This document shows, piece by piece, positions 29,830-41,363 of a DNA stretch of 64,000 nucleotides. Position 1 is the first letter of the stretch, and each line of letters begins with the position of its first letter. The notes beneath the pieces were generated by a model, which saw nothing but the letters and a program-made list of their open reading frames with translations, was not told where the DNA came from and searched no databases. Position numbers and translations under genes: made by a program. Origin of the DNA: Vibrio azureus (GTDB lineage: Bacteria; Pseudomonadota; Gammaproteobacteria; Enterobacterales; Vibrionaceae); NCBI RefSeq assembly GCF_002849855.1, contig NZ_CP018616.1, forward strand, positions 2,480,001 to 2,544,000. Reading direction: 5' to 3'.

Positions 29830-30378
29830 TTACTCCATACGATACCTGAACTTTTTCCAGTCAAAGCTTAGACCAGGATCGCTTTTTCTCAAGGGAGCAA
29901 TAAATTGATGCCCGGTTATTCTTTCGGCATTAATGTTTGGGTAAGTCAACATCAGTACCTGTGCTATTTTGACTAGGGATTCGTACTGAGCCTCGGTATA
30001 AGCAATAAAATCAGTTCCTTCCAGCTCAATGCCTATCGAATAATCATTACAGCGCTCCCGACCTGCAAAACTGGATACACCCGCATGCCAAGCTCGGTCT
30101 AAAAAGGAGACAAATTGAACAATTTCCCCATCACGCTTAATAAGGCAGTGTGCAGACACGCCCATATTGTGAATGACATTGAAAAAAGGGTGGGCTTTGG
30201 CATCAAGCTGCCCAGTAAAAAAGTCTTCTATGTGTGAGCCGCCAAATTGGCCCGGCGGTAAACTGATATTGTGAATGACCAGCAGAGAAATATCATCTTG
30301 TTCAGGTCGAGCATCAAAAAATGGCGAAGGTACGTGTTTTATTTGTTGCAGCCAGCCCTTTTCAATTATTAGACACAT
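29830..30378 (-). CDS. ampD: 1,6-anhydro-N-acetylmuramoyl-L-alanine amidase AmpD
   Basis: AmpD is the cytosolic zinc amidase that strips peptide from anhydro-muropeptides during wall recycling; its loss induces AmpC beta-lactamase in many species. The 182-residue protein has zinc ligands His36 (VIHN), His157 and Asp167 (GHQFIAPLRKSDPG) and the catalytic Glu119 (IGIELEG). I start at ATG 30378, with AGAGG 5 bases upstream, rather than at an ATG 15 codons earlier. It is divergent from nadC with 92 bases between, as in E. coli; ampE is not downstream. Confidence 0.96.
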   Translation of the reverse strand: MCLIIEKGWLQQIKHVPSPFFDARPEQDDISLLVIHNISLPPGQFGGSHIEDFFTGQLDAKAHPFFNVIHNMGVSAHCLIKRDGEIVQFVSFLDRAWHAGVSSFAGRERCNDYSIGIELEGTDFIAYTEAQYESLVKIAQVLMLTYPNINAERITGHQFIAPLRKSDPGLSFDWKKFRYRME

Positions 30379-30404
30379 ATCAACCTCTCTACTTTGTAAA
30401 TTAA

Positions 30405-31358
<954 letters not shown>

Positions 31359-31370
31359 TACATACTTTAT

Positions 31371-31392
31371 GCTCCTGCCAATCAGCAGGAGC
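31371..31392 (+). terminator. Hairpin after nadC
   Basis: GCTCCTGC (31371-31378) pairs with GCAGGAGC (31385-31392). It lacks a U-run, so termination is uncertain. Confidence 0.55.
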
Positions 31393-31603
31393 TAACTTCA
31401 CTGCCAATCACTCAGCGACTGAACTCTTTCTTTCCCGCTGAATCCACTCCCTCGCAAAACTTTGTATTACTGTTGCAACAAAAATACAAACAATCCAACC
31501 TCACTCGAACCCTGCCATATTATTTGTTTCTTGTTTTTTAAACAGTTTTTACCCTTCTGTACTCGATAATTGCCACCAGCCCCATTTATTGTTAAGGAAA
31601 CAC

Positions 31604-32050
31604 ATGACAAGCAAGAAACAGAAACGCCAAAAGGGTTTCACTCTTATTGAACTTATGATTGTCGTTGCCGTGATCGGCGTACTCGCAGCGATTGCTATTC
31701 CTCAATATCAAAAATACGTTGCCAAAGCCGAAGTTGCAGCCGCTCTTGCCTCCATGACTGGTGTTAAAACCAACGTAGAAGCTTATACCATTGAGTACGG
31801 TATTTTCCCTGCCGCTTCACAATCGTCTGCTTTAGGTGTCCCAAGCAGTATACCTCAGGGAAGCATGGCTTTTTCTCAAGGTACCTCTTCTGCTGGTGAT
31901 ATTATCTTCACTTTTTCAAGCAGCAATGTTAGCGCGCTGTTGTCAAACAAGACATTTGCTCTGAAACGAGATAGTGACGGAGGCTGGCGATGTACCGCCT
32001 CAGGTGCAACGGCTGTTGAAAGCACTTTAAGACCGAAAAACTGTCAATGA
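31604..32050 (+). CDS. pilA: Type IV major pilin (PilA)
   Basis: PilA is the subunit of the type IVa pilus used for attachment, chitin colonisation and DNA uptake in vibrios. The 148-residue prepilin has a short basic leader (11 residues ending QKG), then FTLIELMIVVAVIGVLAAIA with Glu5 of the mature protein, and a C-terminal disulfide pair (WRCTAS and KNCQ). The ATG at 31604 is favoured by AAGGAAACAC directly before it; a TTG five codons earlier is not needed. The last four bases overlap the pilB start. The globular region is the fast-evolving part and differs widely among strains. Confidence 0.96.
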   Translation: MTSKKQKRQKGFTLIELMIVVAVIGVLAAIAIPQYQKYVAKAEVAAALASMTGVKTNVEAYTIEYGIFPAASQSSALGVPSSIPQGSMAFSQGTSSAGDIIFTFSSSNVSALLSNKTFALKRDSDGGWRCTASGATAVESTLRPKNCQ

Positions 32051-33735
32051 CCTTAAGCAGCTTGGCAACGTTTCTTCGTCAAACAGAACAGTTAAGTGCT
32101 TCTCAAGAAGAAACCTTGTATGAACACATGAAAGCTTCGGGTGTTTCTACTCCCGAAGCAGTGATAGGTTCAGGCCATCTTCAATCTCAAGAGTTAACTA
32201 AGTTACTCAGTCAGCATTTTGGACTAACGTGTATTTCACTGACCCAATATGACTATATCCCATTGTGTCAGTCTTTAGGTCTGCGCAAACTGATCACGCG
32301 CCACCATGCTCTGCCTGTTGAGCGCAACGCCACTTCGTTGACTTTAGCGGTCGCCGACCCGACTAATTTACAAGTAGAAGATGACTTTCGCTTCGCAACG
32401 GGCTTACCCATTGAGCTGGTTCTTGCAGACTTTTTAGAACTTCGTACCGCTATCAAGCGCTTATATGGCCAAACATGCAAGCAAGAAAAGTCTCAACTCA
32501 AAGACATTCATCAAGACGAATTAGCCGATTTAGTCGAAGTCAGCTCTGAAGAGCGTGAAAGCCTCGAAGATCTTAGTCAGGATAATTCTCCTGTCAGCCG
32601 CTATATCAACCAAATTTTACTTGATGCCGTGCACAAAGGTGCATCCGACATTCATTTCGAGCCTTATGAAGAGATGTATCGAATCCGCCTGCGTTGTGAT
32701 GGTATCTTAGTCGAAATTCAACAGCCACCTAAGCACCTAAGCCGGCGATTATCTTCTCGAATAAAAATCCTGTCTAAACTGGACATTGCAGAACGGCGTT
32801 TGCCTCAAGATGGTAGAATCAAGTTGAGGTTAAGTCACGACAGAGCGATCGACATGCGGGTCTCAACCCTGCCAACATTATTCGGAGAAAAGATCGTTCT
32901 TCGTCTTCTTGACAGCAATTCTGCATCATTAGATATCAATACGCTGGGCTATAATCAGTACCAGAAGCAGTGCTATCTAGAAGCATTAAAACGTCCACAA
33001 GGCATGATCCTGATGACAGGGCCAACAGGTAGCGGTAAAACAGTATCTTTATATTCTGGTTTACGCTTGCTTAATCAACCCGAAATTAATATTGCAACAG
33101 CTGAAGATCCAGTTGAAATTCATTTACCCGGTATTAATCAAGTTCAAATTCAGCCCAAAATTGGCTTTGGTTTTTCACAAGCATTGCGTTCTTTTCTCCG
33201 TCAAGATCCTGATGTAGTGATGGTCGGAGAAATTCGTGATTTTGAGACCGCAGACATTGCAATAAAAGCGGCTCAAACCGGTCATCTAGTGTTATCAACG
33301 CTACATACTAATTCTGCAGCAGAAACCGTGATTCGGCTCTCTAATATGGGAATAGAAAGGTTTAATCTTGCCTCTTCTCTCAGCCTCATTGTGGCCCAGC
33401 GATTAGCCCGAAAATTATGTATTCATTGCAGGCAACCTCAGGAGATTTGTACTCAGCTTAGCCAAGTCGGCCTCAGTCCAATCGATCAGATTTTTCAAGC
33501 GAATCCAAATGGCTGTGACCAATGCACACATGGGTATTGTGGCAGAACGGGAATTTATGAAGTGATGCGCTTTGATAGCCAACTCTCAACCGCCCTGCTC
33601 AAAGGCGCCTGTGCCGATGAATTAGAAAGGCTTGCTATCGCTAATGGTATGCAAACTTTGCAACAGTCTGGACTCGAAAAACTCAAACAAGGCATCACCA
33701 GTTTGGCCGAGCTGCAACGTGTTCTTTATTTCTAA
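32047..33735 (+). CDS. pilB: Type IV pilus extension ATPase PilB
   Basis: PilB powers pilus assembly from the inner face of the membrane. The 562-residue GspE-family ATPase has an N-terminal MshEN-like domain (about 40-140), Walker A GPTGSGKT (325-332), the Asp box and Walker B ([14 protein letters not shown]), the His box LSTLHTNSA, and a zinc-binding tetracysteine region (CIHCR with [16 protein letters not shown]). Its ATG overlaps the pilA stop by four bases. Confidence 0.97.
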   Translation: MTLSSLATFLRQTEQLSASQEETLYEHMKASGVSTPEAVIGSGHLQSQELTKLLSQHFGLTCISLTQYDYIPLCQSLGLRKLITRHHALPVERNATSLTLAVADPTNLQVEDDFRFATGLPIELVLADFLELRTAIKRLYGQTCKQEKSQLKDIHQDELADLVEVSSEERESLEDLSQDNSPVSRYINQILLDAVHKGASDIHFEPYEEMYRIRLRCDGILVEIQQPPKHLSRRLSSRIKILSKLDIAERRLPQDGRIKLRLSHDRAIDMRVSTLPTLFGEKIVLRLLDSNSASLDINTLGYNQYQKQCYLEALKRPQGMILMTGPTGSGKTVSLYSGLRLLNQPEINIATAEDPVEIHLPGINQVQIQPKIGFGFSQALRSFLRQDPDVVMVGEIRDFETADIAIKAAQTGHLVLSTLHTNSAAETVIRLSNMGIERFNLASSLSLIVAQRLARKLCIHCRQPQEICTQLSQVGLSPIDQIFQANPNGCDQCTHGYCGRTGIYEVMRFDSQLSTALLKGACADELERLAIANGMQTLQQSGLEKLKQGITSLAELQRVLYF

Positions 33736-33761
33736 ACACCGCTTACGAGAGTCCCAACAGT

Positions 33762-34985
33762 ATGAAGCCTCACCTACCTCAACTTAAAAATTATCACTGG
33801 AAAGGCATCAATAGTTTAGGTAAAAAGGTGTCAGGAAGGTTACTTGCCATGAGTGACCTGGAAGTAAAAGAACGCCTTAAAATACAACACATTCAAATCA
33901 AAAACCTAAAAAAGGGCCGCCTTTCTCTTCTCACTCAACTAAATCATCGGGTCAAAAGCAAAGACATCACCGTTTTTACTCGTCAAATTGCAACCATGCT
34001 GATGACAGGAGTCCCTATTGTTCAAGCACTAAAATTAGTGTCTGAAAATCACCGAAAAGCGGAAATGAAGTCGATCTTAATGTCTATCACGCGAGCCGTG
34101 GAAAGTGGAGTTCCCATATCTAAAGCCATGCGTTCAGCCAGCCATCATTTTGACGCCCTCTACACAGATTTAATCGCAAGCGGAGAACAATCGGGAAATT
34201 TATCGCAAATATTTGAGCGTCTTGCCAATTACAGAGAGAAAAGTGAACAGCTCAAAGCCAAAGTCATTAAAGCTTTGCTTTACCCAAGCATGGTTGTCTT
34301 TGTTTCTCTCAGCGTCTCTTACCTTATGCTGACCAAGGTAATTCCTGAATTTGAGCTTATGTTTGCAGGATTTGGCACCCAATTACCAGCGTTCACTCAA
34401 GTGATACTCAACCTTTCCGCTTGGGCACAATCTTGGGGGGGCATGATTATCAGCCTTTTTGGGGTTAGCATCATCTTCACCAAGCTGGCCATGTCCCACT
34501 CAGAAACATTACGTTTGTTCATCGCCCGTATTAGCCTCAAGGGCCCTATTGTTGGCGCGATTCTATCCAAAGCCGCGATAGCTAAATTTAGCCGAACTTT
34601 AGCCACGAGTTTCAGTGCTGGCGTTCCGATACTGAGTGCTTTAAAAGCAACATCTAAAACCACTGGAAATCTCTATTATCAACGTGCAATCGAAAACGTC
34701 CACCGTGATACGGCCGCAGGGATGCCTGTTTATGTTGCTCTTAGAAACTGTAACGCTTTTCCTGAGTTAGTTTTGCAAATGGTGATGATTGGAGAAGAGT
34801 CTGGCCGATTGGATGATATGCTCAACAAAATCGCAGCCATTTATGAGTTTGAGGTCGATAATACCGTCGACAATCTCAGTAAAATCTTAGAACCTCTTAT
34901 CATCTTGCTGCTTGGAGGCATCGTTGGCAGTTTAGTTACCGCAATGTACTTACCTATCTTTAACTTAATGAGTGTCTTAGGATAG
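33762..34985 (+). CDS. pilC: Type IV pilus inner-membrane platform protein PilC
   Basis: PilC is the membrane platform that couples the PilB and PilT motors to pilin. The 407-residue GspF-family protein contains two repeated T2SF domains (about 65-190 and 268-390), each with the pattern [19 protein letters not shown] or [19 protein letters not shown], and three membrane segments. It lies 26 bases after pilB in the pilABCD operon. Confidence 0.97.
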   Translation: MKPHLPQLKNYHWKGINSLGKKVSGRLLAMSDLEVKERLKIQHIQIKNLKKGRLSLLTQLNHRVKSKDITVFTRQIATMLMTGVPIVQALKLVSENHRKAEMKSILMSITRAVESGVPISKAMRSASHHFDALYTDLIASGEQSGNLSQIFERLANYREKSEQLKAKVIKALLYPSMVVFVSLSVSYLMLTKVIPEFELMFAGFGTQLPAFTQVILNLSAWAQSWGGMIISLFGVSIIFTKLAMSHSETLRLFIARISLKGPIVGAILSKAAIAKFSRTLATSFSAGVPILSALKATSKTTGNLYYQRAIENVHRDTAAGMPVYVALRNCNAFPELVLQMVMIGEESGRLDDMLNKIAAIYEFEVDNTVDNLSKILEPLIILLLGGIVGSLVTAMYLPIFNLMSVLG

Positions 34986-35044
34986 AATGGCAATACAGTT
35001 CCATCAAAACAGCAGTTTGTTTGATCACTCCTCAAGAGAAAAAT

Positions 35045-35914
35045 ATGGAAGTCTTTCATTACTACCCGTGGCTCTTTATTTTATTTGCCACTATCTTTGG
35101 CCTCATTGTCGGCAGCTTTCTTAATGTTGTGATTTATCGTTTGCCTAGAATTATGGAAAATGAGTGGCGACGCGACTGTGCTGAGTCGTTTCCTGAGTAC
35201 AACATTACGCCACCACAAGAAACCCTCACGTTAAGCACTCCACGCTCTTCATGTCCCAAATGTCACAATCCAATTCGTATCCGAGATAACATTCCTGTCA
35301 TCAGTTGGTTAATGCTCAAGGGTAAGTGCCACTTCTGCCAGACAGCAATCTCAGCACGCTATCCGCTGATTGAATGCCTTACCGCCGCTTGCGCTGGATT
35401 TATCGCCTATCACTTTGGCTTCAGTATCTACACGATCTCTCTAGTGTTATTTACTTTCGTCTTGATCGCTGCCACATTCATTGATCTTGATACCATGCTA
35501 TTACCCGATCAACTCACGTTACCACTCATGTGGTCAGGGATCATCTTAGCCCTTTCAGGTATAAGCCCTGTCAGTTTACAAGACGCCATCATCGGTGCCA
35601 TGGCTGGATATTTATGTCTTTGGAGCGTTTATTGGCTATTCAAGTTAGTCACTGGTAAAGAAGGGATGGGATATGGTGATTTCAAGTTACTGGCCGCTTT
35701 AGGAGCTTGGCTTGGTTGGCAATCCCTGCCAATGATAATTTTGCTATCATCAATAGTAGGAATCCTATTTGGTCTTATTCAACTGCGACTGCAAAATAAA
35801 GGCATAAATAAGGCATTTCCTTTTGGACCATATTTAGCAATAGCTGGGTGGATAAGCCTCATCTGGGGTAACCGAATTTTAGACTGGTACTTATCTTCGA
35901 TCTTAGGAGCATAA
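35045..35914 (+). CDS. pilD: Prepilin peptidase / N-methyltransferase PilD
   Basis: PilD cleaves leaders of type IV pilins and type II secretion pseudopilins and methylates the new N-terminus. The 289-residue membrane protein has the zinc tetracysteine (Cys70, Cys73, Cys95, Cys98) and the two aspartates of the aspartyl protease (Asp147 or 149 in [11 protein letters not shown], and Asp212 in GYGDFKLL). Start at ATG 35045 gives the canonical N-terminus; a TTG eight codons upstream is unlikely. In vibrios this one enzyme also serves the Eps secretion system and MSHA pilus. coaE follows immediately. Confidence 0.97.
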   Translation: MEVFHYYPWLFILFATIFGLIVGSFLNVVIYRLPRIMENEWRRDCAESFPEYNITPPQETLTLSTPRSSCPKCHNPIRIRDNIPVISWLMLKGKCHFCQTAISARYPLIECLTAACAGFIAYHFGFSIYTISLVLFTFVLIAATFIDLDTMLLPDQLTLPLMWSGIILALSGISPVSLQDAIIGAMAGYLCLWSVYWLFKLVTGKEGMGYGDFKLLAALGAWLGWQSLPMIILLSSIVGILFGLIQLRLQNKGINKAFPFGPYLAIAGWISLIWGNRILDWYLSSILGA

Positions 35915-36535
35915 ATGGCTTTCGTTATTGGTCTTACAGGCGGTATAGCCAGTGGAAAAACCACTGTCGCAAATTTATTTAGACAACATTTTAATATTGA
36001 TATTGTCGATGCCGATATTGTAGCACGTGAAGTTGTCGAGCCTGGAACTGCAGGTTTAACAGCGATCATTAAGCGTTTTGGTCCAGATATTGTGAAACAG
36101 GATCAAACGTTAGATAGGGCCAAACTTAGAGAACGGATTTTTTCCATTCCAGAAGATAAAGCTTGGTTGAATGCCTTACTGCACCCTTTAATACGAGAAA
36201 AGATGCTAGAGGACCTACAACAGGTCAATTCCGACTATGCATTACTTGTCGTGCCACTCTTGATCGAAAACAACCTAAATAGCCTGTGTCAGCGTGTTTT
36301 GGTTGTCGACGCGGCCCCTGATACACAAATCTTTAGAGCGACGAAACGCGATAATGTCAGTGAATCACAAGTCCAAGCCATTCTTATGTCTCAGGCCTCA
36401 AGGGAAGAGCGGCTTCAAATCGCCGATGATGTGGTCAAAAACAATTCAGATGATCCCGATCTTTTACTTCAAGTTGCAGATTTACATCAAAAGTATCTAG
36501 CCATGGCTAAGGCAAATCTGCGACAATCATCTTAA
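35915..36535 (+). CDS. coaE: Dephospho-CoA kinase
   Basis: CoaE phosphorylates dephospho-CoA, the last step of CoA synthesis. The 206-residue protein has the P-loop GLTGGIASGKTT (7-18), the DADIVAREV block, and the lid region with RATKRDN. It starts at the base after the pilD stop codon, so it is translated from the pil mRNA at least in part. Its product links to the pantothenate genes earlier in the window. Confidence 0.97.
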   Translation: MAFVIGLTGGIASGKTTVANLFRQHFNIDIVDADIVAREVVEPGTAGLTAIIKRFGPDIVKQDQTLDRAKLRERIFSIPEDKAWLNALLHPLIREKMLEDLQQVNSDYALLVVPLLIENNLNSLCQRVLVVDAAPDTQIFRATKRDNVSESQVQAILMSQASREERLQIADDVVKNNSDDPDLLLQVADLHQKYLAMAKANLRQSS

Positions 36536-36556
36536 TATTTTCAAAGGCTAATATTA

Positions 36557-37297
36557 ATGAGCACGCATAAATTTGAACATCCACTTAATGAAAAAACGCG
36601 GATCTATCTCAGAATAGAGTCTTTGTTGCGTCAAGCCAATTTAGCCTCAAGTTTCACCGATAATCATCAGTACCAGCTGTTCTTCCGTGCTTTGTTTGAT
36701 ATGGTGGAAATCTTCGAGCAGATCCAATTAAAAAGTGAGCTTGCCAAAGATCTAGAAAAACAGCGTCTCGCTTACCGTAGTTGGTTTAATGTCGATGGTG
36801 TAGATCAAAATGCCCTGACAGCACTGTTGCAAGAGATTGATCTCGTACATGGCCAACTCATGACCGCTGAACGCTTTGGCCAGGCATTAAAAGAAGACCG
36901 TTTTTTGAGTTCGATTCGTCAACGTTTCAACTTACCGGGTGGTGCATGTTGTTTTGATTTGCCTGCATTGTACTATTGGCTGCATCTTCCGATTCAACGC
37001 AAAGTGCAAGATGCAGCTAAATGGCAAGCAAGCTTAAAACCTTTATCTGATGCTCTTGGGCTATGGCTGAAGTTAACTCGAGAGACAGGCCAGTTTAAAG
37101 ATCAAATAGCTCGTGCAGGGTTCTTTCAAAGTGATGCTGATGAAGCGAATATTCTGCGCTTACATATTCCAATGGAGTTCGGTGTCTACCCGATGATTTC
37201 TGGCCACAAAAACCGCTTTGCGATTAAATTCATGTCATTTGAAAGTGGTCAAGCTTGCATACAAGATATCGATTTTAAACTCGCGGTTTGTAGCTAA
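36557..37297 (+). CDS. zapD: Cell division protein ZapD
   Basis: ZapD (YacF) cross-links FtsZ protofilaments and stabilises the Z ring. The 246-residue protein begins with [16 protein letters not shown] and ends with [27 protein letters not shown], both diagnostic for the family. It follows coaE by 21 bases and precedes yacG, the order coaE-zapD-yacG being standard in gammaproteobacteria. Confidence 0.97.
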   Translation: MSTHKFEHPLNEKTRIYLRIESLLRQANLASSFTDNHQYQLFFRALFDMVEIFEQIQLKSELAKDLEKQRLAYRSWFNVDGVDQNALTALLQEIDLVHGQLMTAERFGQALKEDRFLSSIRQRFNLPGGACCFDLPALYYWLHLPIQRKVQDAAKWQASLKPLSDALGLWLKLTRETGQFKDQIARAGFFQSDADEANILRLHIPMEFGVYPMISGHKNRFAIKFMSFESGQACIQDIDFKLAVCS

Positions 37298-37440
37298 TCA
37301 CCTATATTTGCTCACTCTGTTCATTAAACAGCCACGCAATTTAGAATAAAGTGCTCTCAATCGTAAAGCGTCAAACAATATGACCTTGCAGCCAATTTAC
37401 CTTTTCGTTACAACACTTGAAATAAAACAGGACAGACATC

Positions 37441-37635
37441 ATGGCTAAAATAACCATCGTTCCATGCCCTCAATGCGGAGCCGACGTTGAATGGGGAGAG
37501 CAAAGTCCACATCGACCGTTCTGCAGTAAAAAATGCCAAATGATTGACTTTGGTGAATGGGCCGATGAAGAAAATACCATTGCAGGTGCACCCGATATGT
37601 CCGATAGCGATGGCTGGTCTGAAGAACAGTACTAA
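37441..37635 (+). CDS. yacG: DNA gyrase inhibitor YacG
   Basis: YacG is a small zinc-ribbon protein that binds GyrB and blocks DNA binding. The 64-residue product has the four zinc cysteines in CPQCG and FCSKKCQ, followed by the acidic [10 protein letters not shown] segment. It is the last gene of the coaE-zapD-yacG group and converges on rplS. Confidence 0.95.
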   Translation: MAKITIVPCPQCGADVEWGEQSPHRPFCSKKCQMIDFGEWADEENTIAGAPDMSDSDGWSEEQY

Positions 37636-37730
37636 GTACTAAAAGAAAAAGACTAACAAAAGAAAATACCCTACCTGATCACCAAACTTATCTCGCAGCA
37701 CGCACCACTTTAAGATTATTTACATAGTCA

Positions 37731-37762
37731 ATAAAAAAACGGAGCCCGATTGGACTCCGTTT
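37731..37762 (-). terminator. Terminator of the rpsP-rimM-trmD-rplS operon
   Basis: AAACGGAG (37737-37744) pairs with CTCCGTTT (37755-37762), preceded on the plus strand by an A-run that is the U-tract of the rplS transcript; the stop codon of rplS is 24 bases away. Confidence 0.88.
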
Positions 37763-37786
37763 ACTATGAGAACGCTAGTTATAGCA

Positions 37787-38140
37787 TTACTTCTTAGCAA
37801 GCTTCTCTTTGATACGAGCAGACTTACCAGAACGCTCACGTAGGTAGTACAACTTGGCACGACGTACTGCACCACGGCGTTTAACTTCGATGCTATCAAC
37901 GATTGGAGAGTGCGTTTGGAACGTACGCTCAACACCTTCACCGTTCGAGATTTTACGTACAGTGAAAGCAGAGTGAAGACCACGGTTACGGATAGCGATT
38001 ACAACGCCTTCAAAAGCCTGTAGACGCTCACGCTCACCTTCTTTTACTTTAACCTGAACTACAACAGTGTCACCTGGTGCAAATTTAGGTAGGTCTTGTT
38101 TCATTTGCTCTTCTTCAAGAGCTTTGATGATGTTACTCAT
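37787..38140 (-). CDS. rplS: 50S ribosomal protein L19
   Basis: L19 lies at the interface of the 30S and 50S subunits. The 117-residue protein contains [31 protein letters not shown] and [20 protein letters not shown], all canonical. It is the last gene of the rpsP-rimM-trmD-rplS operon, 41 bases after trmD. Confidence 0.98.
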   Translation of the reverse strand: MSNIIKALEEEQMKQDLPKFAPGDTVVVQVKVKEGERERLQAFEGVVIAIRNRGLHSAFTVRKISNGEGVERTFQTHSPIVDSIEVKRRGAVRRAKLYYLRERSGKSARIKEKLAKK

Positions 38141-38181
38141 TTTATAAATTCCTAGAATAAACTGATACTAAATAAATTAGG

Positions 38182-38925
38182 TTACTTTGCCTTGCTATCA
38201 TTAATGAACTCGGCAAGTAATTGTTCCTGTTCGTCAGTCAGAGCTAGGTTTTCCAGGAGCTCTGGTCTTCTTATCCAGGTACGGCCTAACGACTGTTTGA
38301 GTCGCCAACGACGAATGTCCTTATGGTTACCTGACAATAATACTGTCGGAACAGCTTTATCATCTAAGACTTCCGGACGCGTGTAATGGGGGCAATCTAA
38401 CAAGCCATTAGCAAAAGAATCTTCTTCTGCTGAAGCGAAATCCCCAAGTACTCCCGGAACAAACCGTGAGACTGAGTCAATCAACGTCATGGCTGGTATT
38501 TCACCACCTGTCATCACAAAATCTCCAATCGACCATTCTTCATCGACTTCAGATTGTATGATGCGCTCATCTACCCCTTCATAACGACCACAAATAAGAA
38601 GCAAGTTCTCGTTTGTTGCCAGCTCTTCTACTCCAGTCTGGTCGAGCTTACGACCTTGAGGAGAGAGGTAAATCACTTTCGTCTTACCCGGTGAGGCTTT
38701 CTTGGCTGCATGAATGGCATCGCGCAAAGGCTGAACCATCATTAACATACCAGGGCCACCACCGTAAGGTCGGTCATCGACAGTGCGATGTTTGTCGTGA
38801 GTGAAATCTCGAGGATTCCAAGTCTCTATCGACAAAAGACCTTTTTTAACCGCTTGACCTGTTACTCCATAATCAGTAACAGAACGGAACATTTCTGGAA
38901 AAAGGCTAATTACGCCAACCCACAT
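38182..38925 (-). CDS. trmD: tRNA (guanine-N1)-methyltransferase
   Basis: TrmD methylates G37 of tRNAs reading CCN, CUN and CGG codons, preventing +1 frameshifting. The 247-residue SPOUT enzyme shows [25 protein letters not shown], the knot region [12 protein letters not shown] and [11 protein letters not shown], with the catalytic Asp in the VPGVLGD region. It is the third gene of its operon. Confidence 0.98.
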   Translation of the reverse strand: MWVGVISLFPEMFRSVTDYGVTGQAVKKGLLSIETWNPRDFTHDKHRTVDDRPYGGGPGMLMMVQPLRDAIHAAKKASPGKTKVIYLSPQGRKLDQTGVEELATNENLLLICGRYEGVDERIIQSEVDEEWSIGDFVMTGGEIPAMTLIDSVSRFVPGVLGDFASAEEDSFANGLLDCPHYTRPEVLDDKAVPTVLLSGNHKDIRRWRLKQSLGRTWIRRPELLENLALTDEQEQLLAEFINDSKAK

Positions 38926-38951
38926 GTTAATCTCGCTCTGTAGTATGGAGT

Positions 38952-39500
38952 TTAGAATCCAGGATCCCAGTCAACTTCGATCCGTTGAGCTTCGCGATCT
39001 ACTTTAATGATCACTTGCTCTTCAAGAAACGGGATTAATCGTTCCTTTTGCCCAAAAGCATCTTTTAGATTTGCTTTCACTACCAGAACATCATTTGAGC
39101 CTGTTTCTAGAATGTCACTTACAACACCTAGATCGTAACCTTTGTTAGTTACCACTTGCATACCAAACAATTCACGCCAGTAGAATTCATCTTCTGACAA
39201 TTCAGGTAGTACCGCAGGGTCAATTGCGATTTCAAAGTTCGTCATGAGATGCGCGTCTTCACGAATATCCAGACCTTCCAGCTTAGCCACCATACCTTTG
39301 TTATGGCGCTTCCAGCTTTCCACTTTAAACTCAACCCACGAGCCTTTCTGGTTAATAAACCAAGGGCTGTAATCAAAAATGCTTTCAGCATTGTCTGTGT
39401 AGGAAAAAACTTTAAGCCAACCACGAATGCCGTAAGTAGCACCAAACTTGCCTACAACAATCTTTTCGTTGCTCATTGTTTCTTTACCTTTCATCGACAT
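38952..39500 (-). CDS. rimM: Ribosome maturation factor RimM
   Basis: RimM helps assemble the head of the 30S subunit and binds S19. The 182-residue protein has the RimM N-terminal beta-barrel ([19 protein letters not shown]) and a PRC-barrel C-terminal domain ([12 protein letters not shown] to [11 protein letters not shown]). Several in-frame ATGs exist (39500, 39494, 39476); the longest matches the N-terminus I recall for V. cholerae RimM ([10 protein letters not shown]), though AAAGG before the last ATG makes it possible too. Confidence 0.96.
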   Translation of the reverse strand: MSMKGKETMSNEKIVVGKFGATYGIRGWLKVFSYTDNAESIFDYSPWFINQKGSWVEFKVESWKRHNKGMVAKLEGLDIREDAHLMTNFEIAIDPAVLPELSEDEFYWRELFGMQVVTNKGYDLGVVSDILETGSNDVLVVKANLKDAFGQKERLIPFLEEQVIIKVDREAQRIEVDWDPGF

Positions 39501-39526
39501 AAACTAGTTTCTTCTTCTTAAAAGAA

Positions 39527-39775
39527 TTAAGCCGCTTTTTGAGCGTCTTTAACTAGCTTAGCAACGCGGTCAGATAGAGACGCGCCTTGACCAACCCAGT
39601 GGTTAACGCGGTCTAGGTCTAGACGTAGACCTTCTTCTTGACCTTTAGCAGTTGGGTTGAAGAAACCAACTTTCTCGATGAAACGGCCAGTTGCAGCGTT
39701 GCGGCTGTCCGCTACTACGATTTGATAGAATGGACGCTTCTTAGCGCCGTGACGTGCCAAACGAATGGTTACCAT
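39527..39775 (-). CDS. rpsP: 30S ribosomal protein S16
   Basis: S16 is an early-assembly 30S protein. The 82 residues start [20 protein letters not shown], the family signature, and end [13 protein letters not shown]. It heads the rpsP-rimM-trmD-rplS operon, which has its own candidate promoter and a leader hairpin upstream. GAGGA lies before the ATG. Confidence 0.98.
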   Translation of the reverse strand: MVTIRLARHGAKKRPFYQIVVADSRNAATGRFIEKVGFFNPTAKGQEEGLRLDLDRVNHWVGQGASLSDRVAKLVKDAQKAA

Positions 39776-39808
39776 GTCGTCCTCTTTGCTTTCTCAATAA
39801 TAAAATTA

Positions 39809-39844
39809 ACCCCAGTAGTTCCTCTAATTGGAGTAACTTGGGGT
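39809..39844 (-). promoter_or_regulatory. Hairpin in the rpsP operon leader
   Basis: ACCCCA (39809-39814) pairs with TGGGGT (39839-39844); inside, AGTT and CTC pair with AACT and GAG around a small mismatch. On the minus strand it is followed by an AT-rich run. It lies 34 bases before rpsP and downstream of the candidate promoter, so it is in the 5' leader; it may be an attenuator, an autoregulatory site, or a backup terminator of ffh. Confidence 0.55.
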
Positions 39845-39868
39845 CTCGTGCCAAAATAAAGCTCCGGA

Positions 39869-39896
39869 ATTTTACTCTTATCCCGAAGCAATGCAA
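39869..39896 (-). promoter_or_regulatory. Candidate promoter of the rpsP operon
   Basis: On the minus strand TTGCAT (39891-39896) and TAAAAT (39869-39874) are separated by 16 bases and followed by a GC-rich discriminator (TCCGGAGC), as in growth-rate-controlled promoters. Confidence 0.5.
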
Positions 39897-39983
39897 GGGG
39901 TTTAGCTACTTTTTCACCAACATAAATTAAAAATTAAGTATGTGATGGGGCTAACACCCTGAAAATAAAGTCTAGGAAACCGT

Positions 39984-41363
39984 CTAACGGCCAAATGGGT
40001 TGAAGCCGCCGCCACCCATTCCGCCCATCATACCCTGCATATTACGCATCATGCCTTTCATGCCACCTTTTTGCATTTTCTTCATCATTTTCTGCATCTG
40101 AGTGAACTGTTTGAGCAGACGGTTAACATCTTGTACTTGAACGCCAGAGCCCGCTGCAATACGCTTTTTGCGTGACCCTTTGATGATTTCAGGACGCTGA
40201 CGTTCTTTCATTGTCATGGAACTGATGATGGCTTCCATTTGCTTGAACATCTTGTCATCGACTTTGTCTTTCACGTCAGACGGTAGCTGAGACATGCCTG
40301 GTAGCTTGTCTAACATGCCCATCATGCCGCCCATATTTTGCATTTGCCCCAGCTGTTCACGGAAGTCTTCAAGATCGAAACCTTTCTTTTCTTTGAATTT
40401 CTTCGCAAGCTTTTCGGCTTTCTCTTGGTCAACATTACGCTGCAAATCTTCGATCAATGACAGAACGTCACCCATTCCAAGAATACGCGATGCGACACGC
40501 TCAGGATGGAAAGGTTCTAGTGCATCGGTCTTTTCACCCACACCGAGGAATTTGATCGGTTTGCCCGTGATATGGCGAACCGATAGCGCCGCACCACCAC
40601 GTGCATCACCATCCACTTTAGTCAGAATCACACCAGTTAGCGGTAGCGCATCACCGAATGCTTTTGCTGTGTTCGCCGCATCTTGACCTGTCATTGCATC
40701 AACAACGAACAGCGTCTCAACCGGGTTAATCGCTGAGTGAAGATCTTTAATTTCACCCATCATTTCTTCATCGATGGCCAAACGACCAGCGGTGTCAACA
40801 ATCAAAACGTCATAGAATTTCTTCTTTGCATGATCGATGGCTGCGTTAGCGATATCAATCGGCTTTTGATCAGCGGATGATGGGAAGAAATCAACACCAA
40901 TATCTGATGCTAACGTTTCAAGCTGCTTGATCGCCGCAGGACGATAAACGTCTGCAGACACTACCAAGACTTTCTTTTTGTCGCGCTCTTTAAGGAGCTT
41001 AGATAGCTTACCTACCGATGTGGTTTTACCCGCACCTTGTAAACCCGCCATTAATAAAACAGCTGGCGGCTGTGCCGCTAAGTTGAGCGCTTCGTTAGAT
41101 TCACCCATGACCGCTTCAAGCTCAGCCTGAACGATCTTGATAAACTCTTGACCTGGCGTTAAAGATTTAGAAACTTCTACACCCACCGCATTTTCTTTGA
41201 CGCGTTTAACAAACTCGCGTACAACAGGCAGAGCAACATCGGCCTCAAGTAATGCCATACGTACTTCACGTAGGGTTTCTTTAATGTTGTCTTCGGTAAG
41301 ACGACCTTTTCCGCTGATATTTTTCAGCGTTTTGGATAATCGATCCGTTAAATTCTCAAACAT
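39984..41363 (-). CDS. ffh: Signal recognition particle protein Ffh
   Basis: Ffh binds 4.5S RNA and signal sequences and, with FtsY, targets membrane proteins co-translationally. The 459-residue GTPase has the N domain, G1 GLQGAGKTT, the VDTAGR and TKVDGDARGG motifs, and a Met-rich M domain (from about 300) ending in repeated GGM segments. It is divergent from ypjD; the ffh/ypjD/corB arrangement is the same as in E. coli. Confidence 0.98.
   Translation of the reverse strand: MFENLTDRLSKTLKNISGKGRLTEDNIKETLREVRMALLEADVALPVVREFVKRVKENAVGVEVSKSLTPGQEFIKIVQAELEAVMGESNEALNLAAQPPAVLLMAGLQGAGKTTSVGKLSKLLKERDKKKVLVVSADVYRPAAIKQLETLASDIGVDFFPSSADQKPIDIANAAIDHAKKKFYDVLIVDTAGRLAIDEEMMGEIKDLHSAINPVETLFVVDAMTGQDAANTAKAFGDALPLTGVILTKVDGDARGGAALSVRHITGKPIKFLGVGEKTDALEPFHPERVASRILGMGDVLSLIEDLQRNVDQEKAEKLAKKFKEKKGFDLEDFREQLGQMQNMGGMMGMLDKLPGMSQLPSDVKDKVDDKMFKQMEAIISSMTMKERQRPEIIKGSRKKRIAAGSGVQVQDVNRLLKQFTQMQKMMKKMQKGGMKGMMRNMQGMMGGMGGGGFNPFGR

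Noticed and set aside
31393..31603. Possible sigma-54 promoter before pilA
   Set aside because: No TGGC-N8-TTGC type -24/-12 element was found; a few AT-rich -10-like hexamers lack a matching -35.
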